DNA of 64,000 nt from Ammoniphilus sp. YIM 78166 (lineage in GTDB: Bacteria > Bacillota > Bacilli > Aneurinibacillales > RAOX-1), in assembly GCF_004522215.1 (NCBI RefSeq), contig NZ_SDLR01000004.1:62001-126000 (forward strand). Reading direction: 5' to 3'. Positions 26,319 through 35,469 of this stretch are shown here, one piece after another. A program made the translations under genes and the position numbers. The notes below the pieces were generated by a model. It made no database searches. It was not told the DNA's origin and worked only from the letters and a program-made list of their open reading frames with translations. Each line of letters begins with the position of its first letter. Within the stretch, counting starts at the first letter, position 1.

Positions 26319-27230
26319 TTAGCTGATCCAATAGCATTCATCTGGATCCTTATCGAATAAGAATCCTTTAAAATGAACCCCGCGCAGATGATGAAGCTCC
26401 GATCGATCCTGATACTCGATGCGACAGCATAATCTAGGCTCAATCCACTGGGTGTTTTGTTCTCTCCCTGTATGCAGCTGAGAAGCAATCTGCCGGAATG
26501 CTTCTTGTTCCTCCGGGCTAATCCCGGACTCGACGATCGCTACCGGCTTGCTTCTCACTGTGGGAAAACGCACCCCCACGACAAAGGCAAAATGCGGCTC
26601 GGTGCGATAGCCTAAAATAATGGTGTCGAGCAGCCGAAAGTTTTTGATCTTGAGCCAATCATCCGATCGCTTATCCATATGGTAGAGGGAATCTTGTTTC
26701 TTGGCTACGATTCCTTCTAGCTCTCGTTCTTGTGTAAGTTGACTTAAAGCTCGCCCCTCTCCTTCCACATACATCGTGGGGGTGATACTGGAGTTACCCA
26801 GGTCCAGCAGCTCTTGCAAGCGGCGCTTGCGATCCATCAGCGGCTCGCCCGTGATATCCTGGTTCGTATACAGTACATCAAAAGCCACAAAATGTACCGG
26901 ATGCGTGCTTTGTGCTTTTCCAATCTTAAAGGGATCGGCTAATCGCCCACGATAGCTGAAGTCATCGAAGTTCGATCGTCCCCCGCGAATCACGACCCCT
27001 TCCCCGTCTAGGATGAAGGTGTTGGCTTTCATCTCTTTTGCTCCGTTGATCAGCTCAGGAAACTTGTCCGATACACATTTCCCATTACGTGCATAGACTT
27101 CTACTCGTTCACCACTCTTATGAACTAGAAGACGCCCTCCATCCATTTTGGGTTCAAAGATAAAAGCGGGATCATCAAATGCTTGGCTACCCATCGACAC
27201 TCTCATCGGTTGGATCGGGGTGAAAAGCAT
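26319..27230 (-). CDS. ATP-dependent DNA ligase (small, LigD-ligase-like)
   Basis: 303 residues. Nucleotidyltransferase motif I EPKMDGGRLL (adenylated Lys28), motif III FILDGEGVVI, motif IV LEGIVAKKQDSLY and motif V DDWLKIKNF, then an OB-fold region. Resembles the ligase domain of LigD without polymerase or phosphoesterase modules; no Ku gene lies in the window. Probably a repair ligase. A second one lies at 36528-37376. Confidence 0.88.
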   Translation of the reverse strand: MLFTPIQPMRVSMGSQAFDDPAFIFEPKMDGGRLLVHKSGERVEVYARNGKCVSDKFPELINGAKEMKANTFILDGEGVVIRGGRSNFDDFSYRGRLADPFKIGKAQSTHPVHFVAFDVLYTNQDITGEPLMDRKRRLQELLDLGNSSITPTMYVEGEGRALSQLTQERELEGIVAKKQDSLYHMDKRSDDWLKIKNFRLLDTIILGYRTEPHFAFVVGVRFPTVRSKPVAIVESGISPEEQEAFRQIASQLHTGREQNTQWIEPRLCCRIEYQDRSELHHLRGVHFKGFLFDKDPDECYWIS

Positions 27231-27257
27231 AGTTGGCTCACCTCAGCAATAGTCTGC

Positions 27258-28058
27258 CTACTCTTTGTTGCCCTTAGCCAACGTGCTTAGATTCTCCAGA
27301 TGAGAAGATACACTCTGAATCGAGCTTGCCATCTCTCCTGCACTGACGGTCTGAGCGGTCGTAAAGGAACGAATCGACTCTATTTCCTGCCCGATTCCCT
27401 CTAACAGCCGACTCACTTCTCCAATCACCGCATGGATTTCTGTCAGCTGTTCTTTTCCAGTGTGAGAAAGTTTTTTTACCTCATTCGCCACGATATTGAA
27501 GGTTCTTCCGTGCTCACCGGCTCTCGCCGCTTCAATCAACGCATTCAAGCTTAACAGTTGAAGCTGATCCGTAATCTCACGTAGAACCCGGGTCACTTTT
27601 TCTAAGGATTGGCGATGACCCACACCTTGCCGAGCTAATTCACTCACATTTTCAACGGACTGATGTACCGAGTTGCTTTTCTCTGCCGTTTCTACTGCTG
27701 CAGCCGCTACTTCCTCAGCGAAGCTAGACAGAGTCTCAATGGATTCCTGGACACGCTGTTCATCCTCTAAATCAATCGATAACCCAATTGTCCCACCAGG
27801 TACAGGAATACAGACACTTCGGAACGTAACTCCGTACACCTCACGAGGAACAATTCGCTCGATCGTCCTTCCCTCCTTCATCGCTAAACGAGGCGTACCT
27901 CCATCCGATAACTTTGTTCCTTTACTTATCCCTAACGGCAGTCCTGCTTGATTCTCAAATAGGATATATTCATCTTCATTGGTCGCCCAAACGCAAATTT
28001 TGCTTCTACCCAATAGTCTTGGCAATAGGGGAGCTAGTTCGATAAAAGAATTGAGCAT
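27258..28058 (-). CDS. Soluble chemoreceptor-like signalling protein
   Basis: 266 residues, no membrane segment. N-terminal 100 residues look like a small sensor domain (YILFENQAGLPLGISKG), followed by a short MCP signalling region with LLSLNALIEAARAGEHGR and FNIVANEVKKLSHTGKEQLT, the conserved hairpin tip. Shorter than normal receptors. May join chemoreceptor arrays from the cytoplasm or act as a stand-alone regulator. ATG follows AGAAGGAAGGATACGAACTG. Confidence 0.8.
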   Translation of the reverse strand: MLNSFIELAPLLPRLLGRSKICVWATNEDEYILFENQAGLPLGISKGTKLSDGGTPRLAMKEGRTIERIVPREVYGVTFRSVCIPVPGGTIGLSIDLEDEQRVQESIETLSSFAEEVAAAAVETAEKSNSVHQSVENVSELARQGVGHRQSLEKVTRVLREITDQLQLLSLNALIEAARAGEHGRTFNIVANEVKKLSHTGKEQLTEIHAVIGEVSRLLEGIGQEIESIRSFTTAQTVSAGEMASSIQSVSSHLENLSTLAKGNKE

Positions 28059-28193
28059 CAGTTCGTATCCTTCCTTCTATTCCTAACTTTCCTTATTACA
28101 AAGCAAGAATCATGCCACCAGAAGGATAGCGACCAGAACAGGTAAGCGATTACAGACGGTTCCGAAAAGGTGGAGTTTTTCCGAAATTGTGGA

Positions 28194-28781
28194 CTATCTC
28201 GACACAAACCGGTTTCCCTCTATCCAGAAGCGCCAGGGATAATCTTTGGCTTCACCACTGTTATCTATTCCAATTCTAGGGCCGGATTGGATCGAGGTCA
28301 CTTCTCTTCCTGGCGAGATATAGAGAGGCCGTTCAAAAAAAGGCTTGCCGTAATCTTCTTTGACAATTCCCATGGCTTTCGTTAGCTTCCCCGGGCCATT
28401 GGTCAGATCTTGCTCCTTTTTAACCTTTCCTCTACGTTCATACATAAGATGGATACCCTCCAACGGTTCAACCGCTCGAATCAGTACGGCCTCTGGATGA
28501 CCCTCCGGAGCACTAACCACATTAACCAAGCAATGGGTATGCATCACATACGTATACACATAGCCCGGGGGACCGAACATTACTTCCGTCCTTGGTGTCC
28601 TTCGATTGTTGAAGCTATGGGCCGCCTGATCTAACGGCCCTCTATAGGCTTCTGTCTCCACAATCCACCCCGTAGCTGTACCTTCATCAGTTTCCTTGAC
28701 GAGTAGCTTCCCTAACAATGATTGTGCCAACTCTAGGGTTGGCAGCTGAAAAAACGATGGGTCGATCGGTTGAAACGCCAC
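28194..28781 (-). CDS. 3-methyladenine DNA glycosylase (AAG/MPG family)
   Basis: 195 residues from GTG. Family blocks: LAQSLLGKLLVKE, GWIVETEAYRGPLDQAAHSF with the active-site Glu, RTEVMFGPPGYVYTYVMHT, and LTNGPGKLTKAMGI. Excises alkylated purines to start base excision repair. Two ATP-dependent ligases lie within 10 kb, making this a small repair-rich stretch. Confidence 0.93.
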   Translation of the reverse strand: MAFQPIDPSFFQLPTLELAQSLLGKLLVKETDEGTATGWIVETEAYRGPLDQAAHSFNNRRTPRTEVMFGPPGYVYTYVMHTHCLVNVVSAPEGHPEAVLIRAVEPLEGIHLMYERRGKVKKEQDLTNGPGKLTKAMGIVKEDYGKPFFERPLYISPGREVTSIQSGPRIGIDNSGEAKDYPWRFWIEGNRFVSR

Positions 28782-28890
28782 CTCTACTCACCTCTTGGAC
28801 TTTTTTCGAGAATAGGAAGAAGGTATAATGGGTAAACATGAAACTAGGATTAGGCGAAGTCCGCCACCTTAAGAGAAAGCGAGGAAACCC

Positions 28891-29475
28891 ATGAAGCTAG
28901 GTTTTGATATAGATGATACCCTTATTAAATTGCGAGAATACGCCTTTCACCTTTATAACCAAAAGCTAGGCCAACAAGTCGATCTAGAAAAATTCAACCA
29001 ACTACCAACCTTAGAAATCCACGATTTATTTGGCTTAACCAAGCAGGAAGGGCATCAGATGTGGCTAGACCACTCGGACGAAATCTATTACTCCGCCTGT
29101 CCTCCGTTCCCTTATGCAGTAGAAACCCTTCAGGAATTGGACAAGCAGGGGCATGAGATCTATTACATTACCGCAAGACCAAAGGAACACAGTGAACGCA
29201 CTCTGCAATGGATGAAAAAAAACGGCTTCCCTGTCCAAGATGGTCACTTCTATTGCGGGATGGATGATAAAGAGAAAATAGATATTATTCAAGAACTGGG
29301 GCTGGACTATTACTTTGACGATAAGCCCGCGGTATTGGAAACACTGAGGGATCTGGATACGCGGGTCTATGCCAAGGAAAACTCGTATAACCAGCACGTC
29401 CAATTCCCTCGAATTAGCTGTTGGTCCGAGCTTAAGGATCTTATTACAGATAAACCGGATACCCCACCCACTTAA
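28891..29475 (+). CDS. HAD-family 5'-nucleotidase-like phosphatase
   Basis: 194 residues. Catalytic motif MKLGFDIDDTLI at the start (nucleophile Asp6, acid Asp8), motif II YYITARPKEHSERT, motif III KIDIIQELGLDYYFDDKPAV. Resembles the NT5C/YqfW subgroup. ATG follows AGCGAGGAAACCC. Its 3' end overlaps the convergent ribD gene by 32 bp. Confidence 0.82.
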   Translation: MKLGFDIDDTLIKLREYAFHLYNQKLGQQVDLEKFNQLPTLEIHDLFGLTKQEGHQMWLDHSDEIYYSACPPFPYAVETLQELDKQGHEIYYITARPKEHSERTLQWMKKNGFPVQDGHFYCGMDDKEKIDIIQELGLDYYFDDKPAVLETLRDLDTRVYAKENSYNQHVQFPRISCWSELKDLITDKPDTPPT

Positions 29476-30535
29476 AGTCATTTCCAATGGGAGTGACGCT
29501 CACGTCCGTTAAATCAAGAGCATCTCGCATTTTCTCGGCCCCTCGTCCTTCAAGAAAGGTAGGGGCCGCTCTGCCTCCCACGAGCTTGGGTGCCATGTAA
29601 AGAACGACTTTATCGACTAGCTGATGTTCGATGAAGGACGCATTGACTTCGCCTCCTCCTTCAATCAGCACTGAGGAAACGGAGGCCTCCCCTAGCAATC
29701 TCACGACGTCCTTAACATTAACCTGTTCCGCTCCGTCTGTCACCCACACTTTCACCCCCTGGCGCTCGAGCTGCTCTTTTTTCTCCAGGGAGTGGCGCTG
29801 ACTGGTAAAAATCCAAGTAGGGGCTTGGCCATCCGTAACGACTCTGTAATCCAATGGTATGCGTAAGGCCGAATCCAGGATCACCCGTATGGGGTTTCGG
29901 CCATGGGGGATGCGGGTTGTAAGTTCAGGATTATCTTTTAAGACCGTGTTTACGCCGACAAGGATGGCTTGATGCTGATTGCGCAAGTGGTGCACATCGT
30001 GCCTTGCTTCTTCCGAGGTAATCCACTTGCTATCCGATGTGGCCGTCGCAATTTTCCCATCTAGGGTAATGCCGGATTTCAACGTAACGAAGGGAAGCCG
30101 TTGCGTGATAAATTTATTGAACACTTCATTCATTTTTTGAGATTCGGCTTCCCCTATGCCCACGATCACCTCAATGCCCGCTTCTTGCAAGATTTTTACC
30201 CCATTGCCTGCAACGAGGGGATTCGGGTCAAGCGTAGCTACGATCACCTTCTTTACTCCTGCCTTTACCACCGCTAAAGCACAAGGGCCTGTTCTGCCAT
30301 AATGGGAACAAGGCTCCAGTGTCACGTACATGGTGCTTCCTTGGGTTTGTTCTCCAGCCATGCGGATGGCATGAATCTCAGCGTGGGGTTCTCCCGCCTT
30401 CATATGGGCTCCGATGCCGACAATCCGATTATCATTCACTATCACCGCTCCGACTAAAGGGTTCGGATCGGTTTGTCCCTTCATCGCTTGGGCGTTCTGC
30501 AGCGCCAAGTTCATATAAAATTCATGGCTAGTCAT
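29444..30535 (-). CDS. ribD: Riboflavin deaminase/reductase RibD
   Basis: 363 residues from ATG in the GGTGTTGTCCCA context; a longer reading to 30616 only covers ribA. Deaminase zinc site: HAEIHAIRMAG and LEPCSHYGRTGPCA (residues about 47-85). Reductase domain has LDGKIATATSDSKWIT, AILVGVNTVLKDNPELTTR and LIEGGGEVNASF. Catalyses the second and third steps of riboflavin synthesis. Overlaps ribA by 8 bp. The rest of the pathway (ribE, ribH) is absent here and no FMN riboswitch precedes the pair. Confidence 0.93.
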   Translation of the reverse strand: MTSHEFYMNLALQNAQAMKGQTDPNPLVGAVIVNDNRIVGIGAHMKAGEPHAEIHAIRMAGEQTQGSTMYVTLEPCSHYGRTGPCALAVVKAGVKKVIVATLDPNPLVAGNGVKILQEAGIEVIVGIGEAESQKMNEVFNKFITQRLPFVTLKSGITLDGKIATATSDSKWITSEEARHDVHHLRNQHQAILVGVNTVLKDNPELTTRIPHGRNPIRVILDSALRIPLDYRVVTDGQAPTWIFTSQRHSLEKKEQLERQGVKVWVTDGAEQVNVKDVVRLLGEASVSSVLIEGGGEVNASFIEHQLVDKVVLYMAPKLVGGRAAPTFLEGRGAEKMRDALDLTDVSVTPIGNDFKWVGYPVYL

Positions 30536-31283
30536 TGGGACAACACCTTTCACCTTTAAGATGGCCCGAACGCTCTCTTTTTGTCCGGAGATAGTTTTCA
30601 TTATACTCGGATACATCTCCCCATAGCTGGACTCTTCCCGCTACGTTCATCCCTGCTTGTTCAAGGGCTTCTAATTTTCTCGGGTTGTTGGTAATGAGGG
30701 TAACCGGTTGATTGCGAAGCACTCGAAGCACCTCTATGGCATCCTTATAGCTGCGGCTATCATCTTTAAACCCAAGCTCTAAGTTAGCGTCAACTGTATC
30801 GTATCCATTTTCTTGCAATACATAAGCCATCGCTTTGCTAAACAGGCCTATCCCTCTTCCCTCGTGGTTGGCCAGATAAAACACCGCTCCTGCTCCATGC
30901 TCCACAATATGAGTCATGGCCTGCTTGAGCTGGTACCCGCAGTCACATCGTTTACTCCCAAAAATGTCCCCGGTGTGGCAAATCGAGTGGAAACGGATTA
31001 ACGCCTCTTCTGCCTCTTGGAAATCTCCATAAACCAGTACGCTCGACTGCTGCAGCTCGGCGAGATTGACACTCGATAGCTTATCGATGATTCCTTTAGT
31101 TCCCTCAACCACTTCCTTGCACTTAAGCCAGCAGTACCATTGGAACCTAACTGTCTCGTTATGTAAATTGACCGGCAGTTGGATAGGACCCACCAAATAA
31201 ATGGCTCCTTCCTCCGTTGGGATGACTTCAATCTTATCTTCTAATATGGTAAGGACCCTTTGGTCTAAAGTTGTTGTCGTCAT
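30528..31283 (-). CDS. ribA: GTP cyclohydrolase II RibA
   Basis: 251 residues, stand-alone cyclohydrolase II without the DHBP synthase domain. Zinc ligands in SICHTGDIFGSKRCDCGYQL, catalytic region YLANHEGRGIGLFSKAMAYV, and C-terminal RVLRNQPVTLITNNPRKLEA. Opens the imidazole ring of GTP, first step to riboflavin. ATG follows GGAGAATGTCTT; a TATAAT box lies at about 31340-31345 (minus). Forms an operon with ribD. Confidence 0.92.
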   Translation of the reverse strand: MTTTTLDQRVLTILEDKIEVIPTEEGAIYLVGPIQLPVNLHNETVRFQWYCWLKCKEVVEGTKGIIDKLSSVNLAELQQSSVLVYGDFQEAEEALIRFHSICHTGDIFGSKRCDCGYQLKQAMTHIVEHGAGAVFYLANHEGRGIGLFSKAMAYVLQENGYDTVDANLELGFKDDSRSYKDAIEVLRVLRNQPVTLITNNPRKLEALEQAGMNVAGRVQLWGDVSEYNENYLRTKRERSGHLKGERCCPND

Positions 31284-31368
31284 AAGACATTCTCCATTTC
31301 TCGGTCTTCGTGGATTTATTTTTCATCGGCTTGAAATACATTATACTATCTTGTCCCAATCCAAAAAA

Positions 31369-31398
31369 GAAAAAAGGAACCCCGAAGGATTCCCGAAT
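31369..31398 (-). terminator. Terminator after small membrane gene
   Basis: Minus-strand hairpin GGAATCC-TTCG-GGGTTCC with a tetraloop, then six T. Confidence 0.8.
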
Positions 31399-31401
31399 GT
31401 T

Positions 31402-31623
31402 CTAAGCTGTTGAGAAAAACAAATAGATATACAATACCAGCAGACTCGTATAGAGATATCTTAAAAAATTAGACGCATTCTTATCCATCCACTTTCTCGC
31501 AACCATTAAAGCAAATCCAATGGTGACCATGAGGAATCCAACAAAATCAAAGCCAGAATATCGTATGATAATTCCGCTGATGACTAAGATGAGCGGAAGA
31601 ACATTAAATACAAATGGGGGCAT
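31402..31623 (-). CDS. Small membrane protein (73 residues)
   Basis: ATG after AAAAAGGAGACTATT. Three hydrophobic stretches (NVLPLILVISGIIIRY, VGFLMVTIGFALMVA, YTSLLVLYIYLFF). No family recognised. It starts 30 bases after the cysK stop without a terminator between them, so it is probably cotranscribed with cysK. Confidence 0.65.
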   Translation of the reverse strand: MPPFVFNVLPLILVISGIIIRYSGFDFVGFLMVTIGFALMVARKWMDKNASNFLRYLYTSLLVLYIYLFFSTA

Positions 31624-31653
31624 AATAGTCTCCTTTTTTCATCCATTATAGCC

Positions 31654-32571
31654 TTACTCAAAAAGGTTCATGCTTAGATATCGTTCTCCTGTATCCGGAG
31701 CGATACATACCACCCGCTTGCCTTCGCCTAATTTCTTAGCAACGGTAATCGCAGCGAACACGGAAGCCCCAGATGAAGGCCCGAGCAATAGACCTTCTAG
31801 GCGAGCGAGGTCACGGATGGTTTGGACCGCTTCTTCATCGGCAATTTGTATAATTTCATTATATACACTGGTATTAAGGATCTGCGGGATAAATCCTGGG
31901 CTAGTACCTACAAGCTTATGCGGCCCCGGCTTGCCACCGGACAAGACCGGGGATCCCTTAGGCTCGACAACCGCGATATGAATATTCGGCAGCTTTTCGC
32001 GCAAGGTTTCTCCTGTTCCTGTAATCGTCCCGCCTGTACCCGCTGTAGCTACAAAAGCATCAAGATTCCCCTCCATTTGTTCTAAGATCTCAAGCGCCGT
32101 TGTTGTGCGGTGGATATCGGGATTCGCCTTATTCTCGAACTGTTGGGGGATAAAGCTTCCGGGGATCTCCTTCTGCAATTCCAACGCTTTAGCGATACAG
32201 CCCGGCATTCTCTGTTCAGCTGGAGTTAAGACGACGTCTGCTCCATAAGCTTTTAATAGATTAATACGCTCTTTAGACATGTTGTCGGGCATAATCAAGA
32301 TCGCCTTATAACCTTTTGCTGCAGCCATCATCGCCAACCCGATGCCGGTATTTCCGCTCGTCGGCTCAATGATGGTGTCCCCAGGTTGAATTAGCCCTTG
32401 CTCTTCAGCTGTCACAATAAGATTATAAGCCGCACGATCCTTAACACTTCCGGAAGGATTAAATTTCTCTATTTTCACATAGACATCCGCCGCTCCACTT
32501 GGGACAATGCGCTGTAAACGGACAAGCGGCGTTCTTCCGACTAGCTCCGATATATTTTGAAAGACATTCAT
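31654..32571 (-). CDS. cysK: Cysteine synthase A
   Basis: 305 residues, normal for O-acetylserine sulfhydrylase. PLP-binding Lys44 in KFNPSGSVKDRAA, substrate loop PTSGNTGIG, and phosphate-binding GTGGTITG. ATG follows AAAGGAGATGTTAAGAG. Lies directly downstream of ssuBCA but behind a terminator. Joins sulfide to O-acetylserine; fits with sulfonate-derived sulfur supply. Confidence 0.92.
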   Translation of the reverse strand: MNVFQNISELVGRTPLVRLQRIVPSGAADVYVKIEKFNPSGSVKDRAAYNLIVTAEEQGLIQPGDTIIEPTSGNTGIGLAMMAAAKGYKAILIMPDNMSKERINLLKAYGADVVLTPAEQRMPGCIAKALELQKEIPGSFIPQQFENKANPDIHRTTTALEILEQMEGNLDAFVATAGTGGTITGTGETLREKLPNIHIAVVEPKGSPVLSGGKPGPHKLVGTSPGFIPQILNTSVYNEIIQIADEEAVQTIRDLARLEGLLLGPSSGASVFAAITVAKKLGEGKRVVCIAPDTGERYLSMNLFE

Positions 32572-32611
32572 CTCTTAACATCTCCTTTAAATTTAGGGAC
32601 TATATAAAAGA

Positions 32612-32641
32612 AAAGAGAAGCATGGGTAAACAAGCTTCTCT
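32612..32641 (-). terminator. Terminator after ssuA
   Basis: Hairpin GAGAAGC-n13-GCTTCTC, followed by TTTTCTTTT on the minus strand. Confidence 0.75.
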
Positions 32642-32650
32642 CTCATTATA

Positions 32651-33670
32651 TTATTTTCCTGATACTTGCTCCAGCAAGGTTAGGTCCACTAAACCGTCTA
32701 ATTTCGGTTGCTCCTTAATGAACTTCAGCTCATAGGAGGCATCCGCCCATTCTTGCAGGGCATCCTGGTGTACTTCAGCAGAGAAGGTCATACGATCCCA
32801 AGACTTCGTTAACACTTCTTCTGGGAGCTTCTTTTGCGTAAGTTCATATAAAGATTCATTGATGGCCTTAATAGAGTCTTCTTTATTGTTGTTCACGTAG
32901 TCAATCGCTTCAACATGGCTCTTCAAGAAGTTTTTCACTAGCTCTGGGTTTTCCTCCATGAACGCTTTGCGCGTAACCAGTACTACACTTGGAAGTGTCG
33001 TTCCCCAAGCCACTTCATCCCATTCCACGATAACTTTTGCACCAGCGGTTTCCACTAGATACGTTCCCCAAGGCTCAGGCAACGCGGCTGCATCCATTTG
33101 CTTGGTTTCAAATAAAGCTTGCACGTTCGCAGGGTTTTGCTTCTGATGAATGACAGTACCGCCAGTACGGTTGGAGTAAAGACCTAAGTCTGCCATCATT
33201 TTTTCTAGCTGTACGTTATGGGTGCACCCAATTCCTGGGGAGCAGAATTTCTTTCCGTCCAAGTCCTTTACCGTTGCGATATCGGAACCTTCACGAGCGA
33301 CAACCAATGTTGCTCCATTCGCTGCAGACGCTAAGATCACAACATCATTTCCGCTCAGAAAACGATTGATCGCAGGACCCGGTCCTACATAACCGATATC
33401 CAAGTTATTACTGTTCAAGGCGTCCATAAAAGCATTTCCATCCGGGAATACCTGAGTCGATATTTTCGTTCCTTCTAATTGTTTCGCAAAGATTTCCTTC
33501 TTAACCCCTACAATGGCAGGGGCATGATCTAGATTAGGGAAGTAGCCCAAACGGATCTCTTGCTTTTCTGTAGAAGCTGTGGTTTGACTGTCAGAGCCAC
33601 CGCAAGCGGTCAGCATCATGCTGCCCAATATGGTTGTAGCTAATAAAGCTAGCTTTAACTTTTTCATCAT
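32651..33670 (-). CDS. ssuA: Sulfonate ABC transporter binding lipoprotein
   Basis: 339 residues; of the clustered ATGs, 33670 has the best distance from GAGAGG. Lipobox MMLTACGGS at about residues 18-26, then RLGYFPNLDHAPAIVG, typical of SsuA/NrtA-type binding proteins. Attached to the outer membrane face by the lipidated Cys and delivers aliphatic sulfonates or similar compounds to SsuBC. Last gene of ssuB-ssuC-ssuA. No desulfonating monooxygenase (ssuD) is in the window. Confidence 0.85.
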   Translation of the reverse strand: MMKKLKLALLATTILGSMMLTACGGSDSQTTASTEKQEIRLGYFPNLDHAPAIVGVKKEIFAKQLEGTKISTQVFPDGNAFMDALNSNNLDIGYVGPGPAINRFLSGNDVVILASAANGATLVVAREGSDIATVKDLDGKKFCSPGIGCTHNVQLEKMMADLGLYSNRTGGTVIHQKQNPANVQALFETKQMDAAALPEPWGTYLVETAGAKVIVEWDEVAWGTTLPSVVLVTRKAFMEENPELVKNFLKSHVEAIDYVNNNKEDSIKAINESLYELTQKKLPEEVLTKSWDRMTFSAEVHQDALQEWADASYELKFIKEQPKLDGLVDLTLLEQVSGK

Positions 33671-33695
33671 TATCATCCTCTCTCATCTCATGACG

Positions 33696-34457
33696 CTAGG
33701 CTGCTTTTTCAAAGCCCCAACGTGTTAATACCTTTCTCTCTAGCGGCTGGAATACGACATAGTCCATAATCGCTCCAATCACCGCAATAATCACCATCAA
33801 GGCTACAACGAGGTTCATATTTCCCATATCTCGGCTAAAGATCAGCATATAACCCAATCCAGGTCCAGGCCCGATGAGTTCTCCGGCCATCAGCGCTCTC
33901 CAGGCAAAAGCCCAAGATAATCTCATCCCGGTAATCGCATAAGGAATGGAGGCGGGAATCATGACTCGACGGAATAAATCAAAGCCGGTGGATCCCATGG
34001 TTTTCGCTGCTTTAATCAGGATCGGCTGAACATTCTTAAAGCCCATCCGCATGTTCATGATCATGGACCACATTCCACCTAAGATAACGACAAAGATAAT
34101 GGCCTTTTCTGAGAAGTGGAACCATACCATGGCCAACGGAAGCCATACGATACTTGGAATACTTTGCAAGGCGATAACCAAAGAGCCGATGGTCTCATCT
34201 GCCCATTTATACTTAGCGAGCAGAACGCCGATTAATGTTCCGATAATGACAGCGATCACGAAACCAAGAAGCAGCCTTTTCATACTGTTAAGCGTGGCTA
34301 GAACGAGCGTTCCTTCCTTTAACCCCGTAAACAGCGCATCGGCAACCCCAACCGGCCCTGGAAACATCGTCGGCGTCCATAGTTGAAGCCGGAACACCAA
34401 CTCCCAAAGAAGCAATAACCCTCCAAAAAAGACGAACCTTCTAAATGCTATAGTCAT
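33696..34457 (-). CDS. ssuC: Sulfonate ABC transporter permease
   Basis: 253 residues with six membrane segments and the EAA-loop region KAAKTMGSTGFDLFRRVMIPAS (positions about 147-168), typical of SsuC/TauC permeases. ATG follows GAGGAGCTCGGAT. Its start overlaps ssuB by 17 bp. Confidence 0.88.
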   Translation of the reverse strand: MTIAFRRFVFFGGLLLLWELVFRLQLWTPTMFPGPVGVADALFTGLKEGTLVLATLNSMKRLLLGFVIAVIIGTLIGVLLAKYKWADETIGSLVIALQSIPSIVWLPLAMVWFHFSEKAIIFVVILGGMWSMIMNMRMGFKNVQPILIKAAKTMGSTGFDLFRRVMIPASIPYAITGMRLSWAFAWRALMAGELIGPGPGLGYMLIFSRDMGNMNLVVALMVIIAVIGAIMDYVVFQPLERKVLTRWGFEKAA

Positions 34458-35226
34458 ATCCGAGCTCCTCCTGCATCACTTTGGAGATTTCACCGGACAG
34501 CTGATCCATAATTTCTGTCTCCAACTGAATAAAATCTGGATGGGTGGATGGTCTAGGGCGAGGAATGTCTACTGTGATTTCTTTCATAATTCTCCCTGGA
34601 CGTGTTCCCATCACAATAATACGGTCCGAAAGCTGAATGGCTTCCCGGATATTATGGGTGATGAAAAGAATCGTTTTCTTTGTTTTCATCCAAATATCTT
34701 GAAGCTCCTTATGCATCATCATTCTCGTTTGCTCATCCAATGCTCCAAAGGGTTCATCCATCAAGAGAACGTTCGGATTCATGGCCAGCGCTCGCGCGAT
34801 GGATACACGCTGTCTCATCCCTCCTGAGAGCTCATGAGGATAAGAATCAGCAAATCGACTGAGATGAACAAGCTTTAAATGGTCAAGAGCTACCTGCTTG
34901 GCTTCCTCTTTAGGTAGATGCTTAAGACCGAACATCACATTTTCTTGAACCGATAACCAAGGCATTAAGGCAGCTTCTTGAAACACAAACCCTCGATCGG
35001 GTCCCGCTTCCGAGATTTCCTCCCCATTCATAAGGACTTTGCCTTCAGTCGGTTGCTCTAGACCACCGATAATATGAAGCAAGGTAGACTTCCCGCACCC
35101 GGATGGTCCTAAAATGGAGACAAACTCCCCTTCTTGAACCTCAAACTCTATTTTACTAAAAACCGTATAATCTTCTTTATTCTTTTGGGGGAAAGCTTTC
35201 TTAAGCTGACTTACTGTTAGAAACAC
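34441..35226 (-). CDS. ssuB: Sulfonate ABC transporter ATPase
   Basis: 261 residues from the GTG seven bases after GGAGGA; an in-frame TTG at 35241 is less likely. Walker A LGPSGCGKSTLLH, signature LSGGMRQRVSIARAL, Walker B NVLLMDEPFGALDEQ, switch His in LFITHNIREA. Powers sulfonate uptake with SsuC and SsuA. Confidence 0.9.
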   Translation of the reverse strand: MFLTVSQLKKAFPQKNKEDYTVFSKIEFEVQEGEFVSILGPSGCGKSTLLHIIGGLEQPTEGKVLMNGEEISEAGPDRGFVFQEAALMPWLSVQENVMFGLKHLPKEEAKQVALDHLKLVHLSRFADSYPHELSGGMRQRVSIARALAMNPNVLLMDEPFGALDEQTRMMMHKELQDIWMKTKKTILFITHNIREAIQLSDRIIVMGTRPGRIMKEITVDIPRPRPSTHPDFIQLETEIMDQLSGEISKVMQEELGYDYSI

Positions 35227-35278
35227 CGTCTCTTCCTCCAATTCTGATCAAAACGCTTGGATTAAAGCTCTAGGTTAG

Positions 35279-35308
35279 AGTATAGTTGGGAATCCAATCC
35301 CTTGTCAA
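35279..35308 (-). promoter_or_regulatory. ssuBCA promoter
   Basis: Minus strand TTGACA (35303-35308), 18-bp spacer, TATACT (35279-35284). The spacer holds an imperfect palindrome GGGATTGGATTCCC, a possible operator. Confidence 0.7.
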
Positions 35309-35401
35309 TTTCTTTTTACAATTAACTTTATGGGAATTATCAAGTATATGGTATAAACCCTAGGAAGTGGAGCATAATAAGTAACCCCTCCTTTTAGACA
35401 T

Positions 35402-35432
35402 AGCTGCCAGCTTAGTGCTGGCGGCTTTTCAT
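35402..35432 (+). terminator. Orphan plus-strand terminator
   Basis: Hairpin GCTGCCAGC-TTAGT-GCTGGCGGC followed by TTTTCATTTTTT. No plus-strand gene precedes it; a short untranslated transcript from about 35360 is possible. Confidence 0.65.
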
Positions 35433-35443
35433 TTTTTCACAAG

Positions 35444-35469
35444 AAAAAACCAAGGCTCTATACCTTGGT
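35444..35469 (-). terminator. Terminator overlapping DUF3231 stop
   Basis: AACCAAGG-TATAGAG-CCTTGGTT plus T-run on the minus strand; contains the TAG stop of the gene. Confidence 0.8.

Noticed and set aside
31284..31401. FMN riboswitch upstream of ribA
   Set aside because: None of the conserved AGGGGCAGGG-type blocks is present and the leader is too short.
35227..35400. SAM or T-box riboswitch upstream of ssuBCA
   Set aside because: No S-box or T-box consensus is visible; a normal promoter explains the region.
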